Part shown: one piece after another, positions 10,946 to 22,939 of the stretch
How the letters are laid out: the number at the start of each line of letters is the position of its first letter
Position numbering within the stretch: position 1 is the stretch's first letter
DNA from: Burhinus oedicnemus
Lineage: Eukaryota > Chordata > Aves > Charadriiformes > Burhinidae
Reading direction: 5' to 3'
NCBI GenBank assembly: GCA_008921705.1
Contig: VFFE01007836.1
Location: 2,438,360 to 2,502,359, forward strand
DNA: 64,000 nucleotides
Translations under genes and position numbers: made by a program
The notes under the pieces: generated by a model
What the model was told of the DNA's origin: nothing
Databases searched by the model: none
What the model saw: the letters and a program-made list of their open reading frames with translations, nothing else

Positions 10946-13900
10946 CACCCATTTTAGTTACTCCCAATACAAAACACTAGCTGGCACTGTCTGGTACCAC
11001 TAACGCAGCAGACAGCTGCCCAACCCCCTTTTCCTTTTTCTTCCTGCTGTTATGCTACACCTATCTGTGTATCATCAAGTCTTTTTGGACTTGTAATAAG
11101 ATTTGTGCCAGACTATGTTTCTTGGCTTTAATGGTTAGCTTCCTTTCCAGAATATACATGCTGCTTTACACATACTTTTATTACTGACATCATGAGAATA
11201 CATCTCTACTATGTTTAAATTTGGGTGTTAACCTGATTTTGCTTCTTCTATATGTCAGTGATGTGAGACTCTAAGAAAGCAAATTAAGAAGCTGTTACCT
11301 GCTTGAACCATTTCCCCTTGCCCTTTCACAGGGGAAGTGATAATCATCTGAAACAGCAGGTAGCCTCCAGCCAGGATAGCTTTCCAGAAATCTGAGTTTC
11401 CATATATTTGAATCATATTGCTAATGCAATTGTATTGACTTTGCATTTTATTACATGATTAAAACACTACCAGGCACAAAAATAGTGCCCTCACACCTTT
11501 GCTTGAGTCTCAATTGGACATGTTAATAATCAAGTTTTTAGAAATAACCATTAAGAGTTGTAGGTTCTTTCTGAGGTCTGTCTCATCATGGCTGAATATC
11601 AGGTATTTCCAAATGTCAAACAAGCAAGACATAGTGTGGTCCCTATTAATCAGAGCACATTTAAAACTATTACTGTTGCTCCCTATGAACTTCTCGCACT
11701 ATGAAAATTTCTAAAAAATGGTAGGAAATAAGCAGTATCTTGTATAAATCCACATTCTACTGAGCGAATCCAGATGAGGACTCAGAAATTCAAACACAAG
11801 ATCCTGGTGTTCTCAATGAGCCATACGGGAAGGTTTGTTTAGTTTATTTCTATTCAACGCTCTCTCCACACAAACTGTTTCTGAGGATCCCACTACATTT
11901 GCCTAGACTGGTAAGGTGGAATTGGATTTAGTTCCCAGAATAGGCCTCTTATATATCAGATACTGCAACTGGAAGAGTCCAACCTGTATATTCCTCAGAC
12001 CACATGATTTATGGGATCAAGCCTGGATCAGCCAGTGGAAGACCAAACTCCCACTTACCTGCAAGAGAAGACTATCATTCTGTACAATCAGAATTAAAAG
12101 GAGGAGATATTTTTCTTACTGTCCTTTGAAGAGCTACTCCATGTCCCCGTAATCAGCTGTTTATAGGTAAACAAAGCTATTTCTAAGGCCGTGATTTGAC
12201 AACATGAAATGCTCAGCAGCAAAAATGGTTTACATTTTCTATCATCCTTTTATTAACCTTTCCCTTCGCCAGCTCTCTGTTGTAAGAAAATGTTGTCAAA
12301 AAAATCTAGATCAGTTCTCAGGTTCAATTCCCTCATGCTGATACTGGTGCAGGTGAGAGGGGAAACTGCAAGGGCATAAACAGACAGCAAAGAATAGCTA
12401 AAAGCTGTTTACACTGGTATTGACTCCAAAGATTTGACATTAAAGTACAACCTAAATTTAACTTCTTATCCTGGCTTTAATTTGAACCAGCCACCCCTTC
12501 TTGTGTCTGCAAAATTACTCAGGAAATGTCTAAGATTAAATTTACTCCCACAGAATTGTCAAACTCTCTAGTTCTCTCTGGGACAGAAGACCTGGAAGAG
12601 CAGTCCTTTTGACAATGCCTTTACATTTCTTTCTCCAGCAAATTGTGGCAGTGAGAGGTAGCAGGAGCATGTGAAAACAAGAAAGACTGTTTAAAACGAA
12701 AGCAAATTCTTCCCATACAGCTGAAATTAATAAATGAGTACTGGGTTAAGATTTGGAATAATTCGGCTCTGCCCTGCATTAATACTCAGGATTTTCCTTT
12801 TACGTGCACCACCTTGCCTGGTGAATACCTGATTCCTCAAACTCAGGCAAAAATTTCAGTAATTTGTCAACTTCTTTCCATGAATTTGTGGGAAGGAAAA
12901 GAATTTCATAGCAAGGTATAATATGAAATATTAATACCAAATATTAGTATTATGATGAAAATAGTTTGTTGTTTGAAGATTGATATTATGTTCCATTATA
13001 CATAGTACAGGCTTTTTGTGATGGGGTAGCTAAGGACTGTGGACTAATGCATATGAATAGGGGATTAGAAGCTAAAAGGATCCCAAATACAAGATGGGTT
13101 ATAGTAGGACTGAATGTGTGTGGTTCACAGGCTATTGGCTGCAGTATAATTCAAGAATAAACTGAGCCAGTACTAGCTGTGCTATGGCACAGCCTTTCTT
13201 TACCAAGAAAAGACTAGTTGGAACCCAGTCTGGATTTAGACAAATTGAAATTTGCACCCATTTGAGATCTTGTCACAGAGCCAGAAAACATGTCAGAGAG
13301 CAGCATGTAATCTTGGAGGTGTTACAGTCAGTCAATATTGATCACAAGAGATGAGACAGCTCATCATACATTTTAATGGAAAACATGGGAGTCACAGTTC
13401 AAAGAACCATGTTTTGAAAGGACAATATTAGATAATTCTTCCTAGCTATAATTAGTGTACTGAATCTCAGTTAGATCAGCTTCATTGCCAGGTAGGCAAC
13501 TCTCCTCTTTCTCCTTGCCATCCCCTGCCCTCCTTAGTAAAAAAACAAAACAAAACACCACAGAAGAATTCCTCTATATCTAAATTCCCAAATCCTGCAG
13601 CTTTAGAAGATCTTCATCGTTTCATCCTTCTTTGTATTACAAACTCAAAGGTAGAACTAATAAAAAGAAATCAAACAAGATGATGCTATCTGGTCCCCAC
13701 TGGACTACGAAGTACTTCAGCTCAGCCACAGACCCACATCACATTACTGGGCAAGGCTTCTCAAATAACAGACTCCTTCGGGGAAGACAGAATAAGTCTT
13801 CTGTTGCAAATTTACCTTCTGCTTACTTAATGCAGATTGCTAAACCCAAATATGCCACTTTTTGGAATGTGGTATTAGTTCTGAAATGCCACTCTAATAT

Positions 13901-15824
13901 AGATAATTCTTTCTTGCCTCCTTGAGGGTTTATCTGCCAGGCTAGACACTTTGTTAGCATTAAGTTGGTCTTCTGGCATTTGTGAGTGGAAGTTGGTGAA
14001 AATAGATGAGACTGGGTTGCAGAAGAACCCTAGGGGAGCAAAGTATTATTGGATGGCATGTGAAAACTCAATTAAATTTATGCCCAATCATTTTCAGCAT
14101 ATGAAAAGAAAATCCATAGCCAAATGTGTGAACACCAGTTCTCTAGAACTATCAAACTTCTGTCTTAGCTATGTTTCCTTTCTGTGTACTACGAATCCTC
14201 AATTCCTCTGCCCCCAAGAGAAACCAGACAGTACAAATCCAGAGATAATGACTGAAGTCGGCATACAAATAGTGTGCTGATAAATTGGTCCAGGGCTACT
14301 GTCATGGCTTAGATTTTAACACTGTCAATGAAGCAACTAGGTAGAAGCATACAGATTTAAAATGTAATAGCAATCATACTGATGTCTGCCAAATAAGGAC
14401 TGTTTACTTTATACATATTGGGAGATATTGCCCTTATCTTGTATTGAAATACTCATGGGTTGACTTTGTGGTAAGACCTGAGATTTTTTTCCATGAAAAC
14501 AAAATCATTTTGCTGTAATAATTTGACTACATGATACTGTCTTGACAGTGAAACTCCAGCTATTTAGAAATGAAACCATATTAAAATATTGCATGTATTT
14601 TTCCTGTATCTATGCACAGAACCTTAAAGACAGCAGTTATTTACAAAAACAGAACAACAGCACATTAATTAGCTCTGGAAGCTATCCATTTTCATACTAA
14701 TAACTGTACTGAATATCATATTATGTTGTATTAGGAAATTTGTGATAGAAATATACTTTCGACCAAGTTAGAAAGAGGCTATTAAGTGATTTTATTTGTA
14801 AAAAATCTGGTAGCTAGGAAGAAAGTAAAGTACCCTGTTACTTAGGTGTCATGAATGCCTTTTAAAAAGCCTGGAAAAATAACCCTCAACTGAAATTTTG
14901 AAAAAAGTTTTGGTTTTTTTTTTCTTTAAATATACCTTGATTTGTACATTCAGTTCAACTGTGTATTATTTTCCAATAATTAAAGGCACTATGGAAAATT
15001 ATTTCCAAAAGTTGTAGCTGTTTATACTACAAGCAGAGATCCAAGTTTCTAAATAACATCTGAATTCAAATCTTGCCTCAACTGCTCTTCTAAAAGAAAT
15101 TAACTACTGTGTTTAATTCCAACTTTTATGGATCTGAACTAACCAAGAAAATAGCTACTTGATATTACGTTTGTTTATCTGACAAAGCACACCTAACCCC
15201 TTCCAAGGCAATATCAAGAGCTAACGAAGCCCCTGTCTCAGTCTTATTTTGCCCAGGTTTTTAGGCAAGTTGCACACATTTAACTCCAAACAAGGCAGAC
15301 CATGTGCATCCACGGTACCTCTGAAAATCAACAAAGCCTTTGAGAAAGTTGATCTTAATCTTTTATGGGCTCTCTTTATGAAGTCAATAAATGGCAAAAA
15401 ATTGCACTTCTACTGCAAGCACTGAAGCACCTATAAGTCATGATTAGAAGCATCATTTTACTATAATCATATAACAACTGACAAGAAAGTCTCATTAATA
15501 TTTTGATGTTGTCATTGCCATTTCTGATTCTTGGTGAAACAAGCAGCAAAGTACTGCTGTTCTAAAATAACCTAAATTCTTGTAAAGCTTAAGGTACTGG
15601 ATGTGTAACTCAACACTTGTTACCAATGCAGGCGATGCTCCCCAGCCTTGCACTGATCCCAGGTTAACGCCACCCCACAAAGGAGTCAGGGTGCCGCCAC
15701 CCATGGGTGCTCCTCGCAGCTGTGCTGAAGTGCAAGGGCAGCAGGACATGGCTTGGAGACACATGGAAAGCCTGAAGAGCTGGGAACTGACACACTGTTT
15801 CAGTCATTGAGATGTATGAATGAA
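10946..15824. other. Unique non-coding sequence
   Basis: Nearly 4.9 kb without a recognisable gene or repeat. Two successive + strand frames (13,632-13,925 and 13,951-14,280, 97 and 109 codons) are compositionally ordinary and show no domain. A-rich tract at 13,539-13,558; T run at 14,913-14,923. Confidence 0.45.
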
Positions 15825-15845
15825 AAACAACAACAACAACAACAA
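15825..15845 (+). repeat. (CAA)n microsatellite
   Basis: About six perfect CAA units following a short A run. It lies in a 62-codon frame where it encodes a Gln run, which is not evidence of coding. Confidence 0.9.
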
Positions 15846-17715
15846 GTTCAAAGCATTTCACTGAAACCCAGGACTGTTTCCCCCCTCCAAAACAGTTTTA
15901 AGGAAAATGTCTGTTTCAGTTTAATAAAAAACTGGTTTTAGCTATTTAAACTGAACAGTCTCTGAAGGCCTTAATCTCATCTACAATAATTTAAGACTAT
16001 TTAGACACAGAAAAACCTTTGTGTATCACACGGAGCCATACTGATTCATTCTGTGAATGACACAGTACCAGATAAAAACCTTATTATAAAATATGTTCTA
16101 GAAGATGTTTTCATCTAATAGTCATTAGTATGTGGAGCCATATGAGAAATTGGATAAGGATAACTTTCAATTCCAGTCCCTGTTAGCCACTCCTTTTCAG
16201 GTTTAAGTGTGGATTGTGTTGGGTTTTTCCCCCCTACATTTCTATTTTATTGTTTCCCTCCTTACTGCCAGAATTAGTTCTGTAGACTGAATAACAGAAC
16301 GTGGCAATTGTTGATTTAGATTGAAAGAAGAGTGACTTCACTTTTAAAAACATACAAAGAAAACACAGTTTTAAGATTGAGCACAGGGAACAAAATTGTA
16401 GCTAATAAAAACACAATACTATTTTAAGACCTTCAAAGGCTTCTGTAAAATAGCTAGTGTCATTTAAAAAAAATCTTGTGAAAGACTTCTGTGGCACAAC
16501 ATTGCTGAAGCGATCAATGTTAAACAGCTTTACTTATAAACTATAGATAACTTTATCCAAGAAAGTGTTCTTTTTTAAAAAACAAAACCCTAAGTTATCT
16601 AACAAGACTTGAACAAGGAAGTTACTATCAAAAAATTACAGAAACTGTCCATTTCTGTAGGAAATTGACAGCAGTAACTTCAGACTACTTAGCGTGCAAC
16701 ACCATTTTAATGAAGTCATACTATGAAGGTCTCTGTCACATATAATATGGGCAAAAAGCATTACCCAGAGAAGATTGAGGTATTTTTCCTTGAAGATCAT
16801 TTTTTAAAAACAGAATGGCAATGGAAAAGACCAATCTAATGGCTTAAGCTTTAACAAAACTGTATTTCCTCTCACCCTGCAACTTCTGGTAATGTGCCAA
16901 AGGACAACTTCTGTCACACCATTTGCAGTCCAAAAAAAGACAGACATCAATTAAAGTCCTATATTCTAAAGGTCAGCTAAATATACGGAAATATTATTAA
17001 GTTAAAGTCTTCTTTGTTGTTTCTGGCAGGTATTGTATAAGTGGTGTCTAAACCACTTTGTTTCAGAACAGAATAAAGGAAGCTATGCATTTCTTTTCTT
17101 GGCAGATGAAAGTACAGCTAAGATTGAGAGTAACTTCTTGGTAATGGCTAGGGTGCAGAAGATGTTGTGTAACCAATGACACCCCCATTTTGGGGAAACC
17201 ATCAAGCATGCCACTAGCTCTGCAAGTCTGAACAAGCTTCTACCAGTCACCACTGTTGTAACGGCAAAGGTCACAGTAATAACAGGGATGGGAAAAGTTT
17301 AAAATATGCAATTCCAATATGAAGCCTGGTCCAGTCCTTCCTGCATGATTATATACTCTGCACATGAATTACACACATTTCAGTGATGCTTTATTTAATG
17401 TATTTTTCTTCCACGCACTTTCTTTGACAGTTACCACCTCCCTCAGTCTCCACCCTTTATTGGAAATAAAAATCAATTTAGTCTGCCTATGCCCTTCTCC
17501 TGGAGAAAAACAAACATTCACACATGTACCTCTCCTTCCCTGACCTTCTTCCCCCCTGCTTCATACCCAAACACAAAAAAACCCCTAGGCATATGGCTTT
17601 TCAGATGAACTGGCACTTTAAAATAAGCTCATCCATGGAGGAAAACTGCTTTCAGGGCTAGAACAATAGTTCCAGTGTAGTGACGGATATATTCTGCCAG
17701 ACAGAAGATACATTT
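15846..17715. other. Unique AT-rich non-coding sequence
   Basis: No gene or mobile element recognised. Several A/T homopolymer stretches (for example near 16,465, 16,575 and 16,800) and C/T-rich patches (near 16,230 and 17,550) are present. Open frames do not exceed 63 codons. Confidence 0.45.
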
Positions 17716-17719
17716 GAAT

Positions 17720-18070
17720 GCTTTGTAGAAAAAAATTATTTAATCCCAAATGGATACAAGATTCAGGTAACAGAACAATTTGCTAGTCTCAAGAACTGCT
17801 GCGTTTGACACGGGAGGTGGCACGTTTTACTTTCCCTCCATCTGTGACCTTTATATAAAGGTGTGACATAAGTGCTATAAAAAGATTTAGTTGAATGCAT
17901 TAATGCCCCCTTTTGAAGTCTGCCATAATCTTTTTATTTACTTTTTAAAATAAAAAAACACCAATGGCAATCAATCTATCAGTAAGCAAATTACGATCTG
18001 GAAGTAGATAGTGAAATAAATACTATTGTTGCTTTGAAACATCTGGCATCTTAACTGAGATGCCTTTTGC
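17720..18070. promoter_or_regulatory. Candidate enhancer-like block with 16-bp palindrome
   Basis: Contains the perfect palindrome ACCTTTATATAAAGGT (17,847-17,862), then TATAAAAAG, a homeodomain-type ATGCATTAATG, a T/A-rich forkhead-like stretch and CCAATGGCAATCAATC. The palindrome combines inverted AGGT half-sites with a TATATAAAG core, so it could bind a dimeric factor or act as a TATA-like element on either strand. Conservation was not tested. Confidence 0.3.
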
Positions 18071-18910
18071 TTTTGTGAATCCTCAGTTTAGCATCTCATT
18101 CTGCAAAGAATGAATGCTAGCTGCAAACTTTTAAATATTATTCCACATTGTGGCTTCTTCCATTCCCAGAAGTATGTAGCGCAATTATTCTCGGTCTCAA
18201 AATACACAGCTATGGCAAAGGGATAAATTAAATTTACTCTTGGTTTCTCTTTGTGATCTTTCTGTATGTACAAAATTTATATTTTAAAGTGACTCTATGT
18301 TAATTCTCCTGGAGGGGGGGGGGAAGTGTGAAAGGCTCATATGCTAGTTCCTATTGTAGGTGAGAACCAAATCTCTACCACTACAGCTCTCCCCGTGCAG
18401 CAGCGTTGACAGTACCAGCTGTTATTCCAACAACTATTGCGGCAATAAAGCCATTTCTTCAAATTAGAGGATGCTTACACTGCAGAATGATCCTTTTCTC
18501 TTGTACACTAGCATCAGGATATGCCCCCAGTAATTACAGATCTGGCCTGGCAACGATATTGCTGAGCATTGAAATGACTCCCTTAAAGCTCTAGTTTTAC
18601 AGCCCACTGTCCAAGTCCAGCAGATCATTACTTGTGCAAAGAAGTATCAAAATATATTAAAGAAATGTATATTATTAAATACTGATTTTAGTAAGTTTCA
18701 ATTCCTGTTCAAAATAATACTAAGTGACACTTATGAGAGAATCATATTGCAAGTATAATAAAAATTCCTGTACATTCCCTCCTCAGTCGTCTTGGAGCAA
18801 ATCAGAATATAGACAATTACAAACACCTTAAAGAGATGGCACAGTTTAGCAAAGAATTGTGAATAAGGAAATCTACTCTAGCCAGAGTAGAAAAGTAACT
18901 CCAATTCATC
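18071..18910. other. Unique sequence with a G9 run
   Basis: No gene recognised. A run of nine G lies at 18,315-18,323. Short frames on both strands (60-62 codons) lack any supporting context. The sequence before 18,911 is the pre-insertion flank of the CR1 copy. Confidence 0.45.
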
Positions 18911-19277
18911 AGGATGCTGCCGAAGGGGAGGCTGAGGGGAGACCGTATCGCTCTCTACAACTACTTTGAGAGGAAGTTGTAGAGAGGTGGGGGTCGATCT
19001 CTTCTCCCAAGTAACAAGCAATAGGACGAGAGGTAACGGCTTCAAGTTGCGCCAGGGGAGGTTTAGATTGGATATTAGGAAAAAATTTCTTCACAAAAGG
19101 GTCGTCAAACATTGGAACAGGCTGCCCAGGGAATTGGTTGAGTCACCATCCCTGGAGGTATTTAAAAGATGTGTAGATGTAGTACCGAGGGACATGGTGG
19201 TTTTGACAGTGTTAGGTTTATGGTTGGACTCGATGATCTTAAAGGTCTCTTCCAACCTAGGTGATTCTATGATTCTA
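18911..19277 (+). mobile_element. CR1 LINE, 5'-truncated 3' end, + strand
   Basis: This is the 3' part of a chicken-repeat-1 non-LTR retrotransposon: the remnant of the last coding codons plus the 3' UTR. Landmarks in order are GGCTGAGGGGAGACCGTATC (about 18,930), TCTTCTCCCAAGTAACAAG (about 19,000), GCCAGGGGAGGTTTAGATTG, GGAACAGGCTGCCCAGGGAA (about 19,117), CACCATCCCTGGAGGTATTT, TTGGACTCGATGATCTTAAA and the terminal repeat ATTCTATGATTCTA. Loss of the 5' end is normal for CR1, whose reverse transcription starts at the 3' end and often aborts. A 107-codon frame inside it (18,966-19,289) is a relic, not a gene. The copy keeps nearly all landmarks, so it is much younger than the other repeats here. 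No target-site duplication is evident, as is usual for CR1. Confidence 0.97.
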
Positions 19278-21388
19278 AAATGCGCGTAACTTAAGGCATA
19301 TGATTTCTACCTAGCTTCAAATGTTGAAATCAGCAAGACTTTTGAACATATACATGTTTAAGTAATTTCAGAGCCTCAAGGTTCACATTTAATACTCCAA
19401 ATACATTCATTGGACTCTCAGATCAATCTTTTTTCACTGTCCCTATGTATTCAGCTCCAAGAGCAGAAGGGAAACTGTGCTGCATGGGCACAGCATTGCC
19501 AGGGCTCTCCCCAGCACTCAGAGGTGAGACATATACTTTGGCCAACGAGAGGTTCCCCAAACAATTGCTAGTAAGAGAGCTCAAAGATAGGTAGGTACTT
19601 CAACCTTTGCCTGTTGAAAACCAGCACTAAGACTTGTTACAGACTCTCCCTCAGATTTTCTCCAATACTAAAGTGCTTCATCTCATCCCAAACTGAAGTA
19701 TTTCTGACTGGAAGGGACCGTGAGGTTAGGCAGCTGATACAGTTTCAACACAAGGGTGTTTGTTGTGGGAGCAAATAACAGCACACACTACTTCTGCTTT
19801 TATACGGTTAGAGTCCAAACTAACTGCAGTATTGCTGTGGGCTGGGCTAAATCTGGGCTCAAATTTGCCACACTAGTTATTAGTTGATCATTGTTACCTT
19901 CTGCTGTAATCATCATGCTTGCAATATACTGGGAATTTCTGAGTACTCTTATAAACATGCACTGTGTGTTTTTTACAAGATATAGTACTAGGCTTACAGA
20001 CTGAGTGGCTTTTTATTGACATTTTTCTGTTATTTATTCATTTTTCCTTGATGATGCAAGGCATAATTCTATCATTTGGTAGTTTATGGACAATATATAC
20101 AGTGCATTTTTTTCTTTACACAGAACTATTAACCCAAACATTCTAATGGCAGGAAAATCTGAGTCCTAAACACTATTGAATTTAGCATTTTTGAAGGCTG
20201 ACTCATTGCCAAAGAAATGTGTATTTCAAGCTTAAATGCCAAAAAAGGACAGCGTTGAGGCCAAAGACCCTTTATGACAATAATGTCCTGACACCACGTC
20301 AGCTCATGCATCACTGAAAGTTAAACATAATTATTTGAGTATGCATGTAAACATAGTATTACAATATCTAAAGAGAAAAAAGATCAAACAAGAATCAATT
20401 TAAAAATACAATTTAAAACAACAGCAAAATATACCAGTACAGACTTGGAAAGAAAAATGCAACACTTTTTTACACTAAACAAGAACAAACACAGCTATAC
20501 AGACCAAGAGAGATCACAGACACCAGGGATGGATTTTCCTTTGGTGGAGGGATGCAGATGGGGAGAAGCTGTCTTTAACCACAGCTCAGGACTGCAACTA
20601 GTCATTTTATTAACATGCTAGTACCAGCAGAGACACAAAGCTTTCAGGAGGTAAAGTCATCTACCTCTAATCCCACCAAATATATATTAAAGTAACCAGC
20701 AAATTATGTGATATTTGCACTGAAGCAGTAATGACACTAGTATCCAATGAAATTATGTAATAAGAGGGCGAATTTACTACCACTTACTGCACCCAAGCAG
20801 GGATTCTTTGGGGCCTTTAAATTTATGTTCATCTAACAAATATTGAGCTATGGGAAAGCAGAAAGTCCTGTCCTTCCGTTTTACTCTGAGGTTTACAATT
20901 GAGGTTTCCTAAGAGGACTCTGTCAAAGTCATGTTCTGGCCATGTACCATACCTGTGGATAAGCAGAGAGTTGGAGAGAGAAGCGCAGGAAGTCATTATA
21001 AGAGTGTTTTATCACTGGTCCTTATATATAAAACATTACTCATATTCAGTCCCTCACAGCTCGCAAACTCCACATCCTCAGCAGAGGAAATAACTGCTTT
21101 GGCATTCCAGCTGTCAGACTCTCCAGAGAAGGAAGCCAGCATTTTTTCTAGCACTCCCAAGGCAATACAGATGTGAACATCCCTCCTTGAGTCACTCTTG
21201 AAGTGTCTGTACATTGTTTTGTAAAACGAAGGCCTTCCCTGAATAAAAATACCCTAGAAGTGTTGAATACAAGCTATCCTACATGGTTTATAAATACCAA
21301 TATACTCAGCCATATAAACTCCCTGAAAGAATTTTTTTCCCCACTGAAATCAGCATAAAACAGGTGCTCAGGCAGAATCCAGGTGCAC
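19278..21388. other. Unique non-coding sequence
   Basis: No gene recognised. AT-rich with short frames only (up to 81 codons). The stretch at about 20,380-20,480 is A-rich. The region upstream of 21,390 grades into a likely old repeat. Confidence 0.45.
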
Positions 21389-21389
21389 T

Positions 21390-21472
21390 GTAAAATTTTG
21401 GCCAAGTACTCTTGCCAAAGTCACATATCATGGCTACGTGTGAGGCAGGAAAAGAACTCAGTGGAGTTCCCC
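21390..21472 (-). mobile_element. Probable MIR-like SINE fragment, - strand
   Basis: AAAATTTTGGCCAAGTACTC is followed by TTGCCAAAGTCACATATCAT and then GAGGCAGGAAAAGAACTCAG. This is the order expected for the reverse complement of the MIR tRNA-related/core half ('agtgacttgcccaaggtcac ... ggcagagc..g.attcgaac..'). The lead-in AAAATTTTGGCC resembles the junction at 42,015-42,045, which suggests a composite repeat family in this genome. Highly diverged. Confidence 0.45.
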
Positions 21473-21488
21473 TTTTTGGTCAAAGCGG

Positions 21489-21512
21489 AAAAAAAAAAAA
21501 AAAAAAAAAAAA
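21489..21512 (+). repeat. A24 homopolymer run
   Basis: Twenty-four consecutive A residues, the longest homopolymer in the window. It could be a retroelement or processed-transcript tail, but the 80 bases upstream look like an opposite-strand MIR-like piece and not an mRNA 3' end. A simple tract is the safer call. Confidence 0.9.
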
Positions 21513-22845
21513 TCGCTGAAACAGACTTCAAGGGCACTATCAGTCTACCCAAGACTATCATCCCATCTCGGCTTATTTCCCTGGGAACAGTGCTTGTTGC
21601 CTTTTTTTATTTTTTTTTAATACTATGATTCAGACTTGGTTGGCCTCAATTCTCTGTGTGCCTAGTGTTTGAAATTGTTTGGATGCTCTGAAAGGCATAC
21701 AGCCCACCAGCCAAAAATACTAAGCGCACAGACAGAAGATAACTGTGTCACATACTGGGCCATAACACACGTCAAACCCTTGGATCAAATCTGCATAGTT
21801 TAGTTCCCCTTCTTTCTCCAGTGCAAAATTCACCCTTTAAGCAGGTCCAAGCAGTTGAACAGTTATTGTGGATTTTTTGTTCCATCTTTATTTTGTTTCT
21901 CCATAGAAACACAAGTTGCACTCACTCATCTTCAGAATATCTAGGACCACAGGAGAGTCAGCCAGGTTGGGTTTTCTGCACCACTACAGGGCTGTATATT
22001 GCAACCTATTTCAACAGCTGAAAATTCTTTCACTGCTTTTCATATTGGTGTCATTCATGGGCAACTTCTTCATGTAAACTTTATGAAGCTGGTGATGTGC
22101 TGCTCTTTTTTTTTTTTTAAATAGGTCACCAAATAGTAAAATTAGTCCACAAAAACTACTCAAAGCAAGCTCAATCATACAAATGCCCTGGTAAACACTT
22201 TATTCTTACTATTTCTGTAGAGTGTTAATACATACCATAAAAAGAATACTATATTCAGCTGGAATTAGTGATGCAAGAATTCCACTTATTTCAGAGAGGT
22301 TTGCACAATCAAATGACATATTGCAGTACCACATGAAAAGATACTGCATAATAGCAGTGTCTTTAATGATGCTGTTGGACTTTCTTCCTCTAGTAACAAA
22401 AGACTCGAGTGCCTCCAAGGGCAATTGTAACTCATAATCATTTTGATCTTGAGCAAACATGCGTCTGAAATTCCAGGTAATTCCCTTTCTCCACCACTTC
22501 AGAAATCAAAACAAGTCTATCATACAAAACAGTCTTTTAGGGAAAAATATTTCAAATTGTGCTGCTGAAAAAGCATGCTAGTTTTCAGCTTTGTGTAATT
22601 TGCTATATGTGAGAGCTAAAAGGTATGAAAACTGAATTTTATTAATAAGAAAGTATATGGCGTACTCTACTACTGCATGGAAACAAATATCCTAAAAACA
22701 TTGGTGGCTTAAGTTCAGCAGCCATTTTTCATCTAGAGATTCATTTGTCTTCACTTTTTTTTTTTTTAAGTTATCAATAGCACGCTTCCATTTTAAACAC
22801 GGAGGGTCGAACTTTACAAATACTTGCTTAGGCCTATTTGCCTGC
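21513..22845. other. Unique sequence, overlapping open frames near 22.3 kb
   Basis: T runs at 22,106-22,118 and 22,755-22,767. At 22,209-22,460 frames of 83 (-) and 71 (+) codons overlap; neither matches a known family. The non-repetitive texture there might instead reflect conserved non-coding sequence, but no strong motif cluster is visible. Confidence 0.4.
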
Positions 22846-22939
22846 TCTTTTTCTTGTTTGTTTTTTTTTTTTTATTATTTTATTTTATTTTTTAAATTAT
22901 TCTTTGTTTTGTTTTCCTTTTTTTATTTTTTTCCTTTCT
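22846..22939 (+). repeat. T-rich low-complexity tract
   Basis: About 90 bases of almost pure T with scattered A, G and C, including TTTTATTTTATTTTATTTTT-like units. It could be a decayed A-rich tail of a minus-strand retroelement. No element body was recognised to its left. Confidence 0.85.

Noticed and set aside
12340..12450. TGTTTACACTGGTATTGACTCC as another palindromic repeat copy
   Set aside because: Only about 20 bases resemble the family and no complementary arm is visible.
18966..19289. 107-codon open frame
   Set aside because: It lies wholly inside the CR1 3' end and is a relic or chance frame of the retrotransposon.
21489..21512. A24 run as a processed pseudogene or SINE tail
   Set aside because: The adjacent upstream sequence resembles an opposite-strand MIR piece, not an mRNA 3' end, and no target-site duplication was seen.
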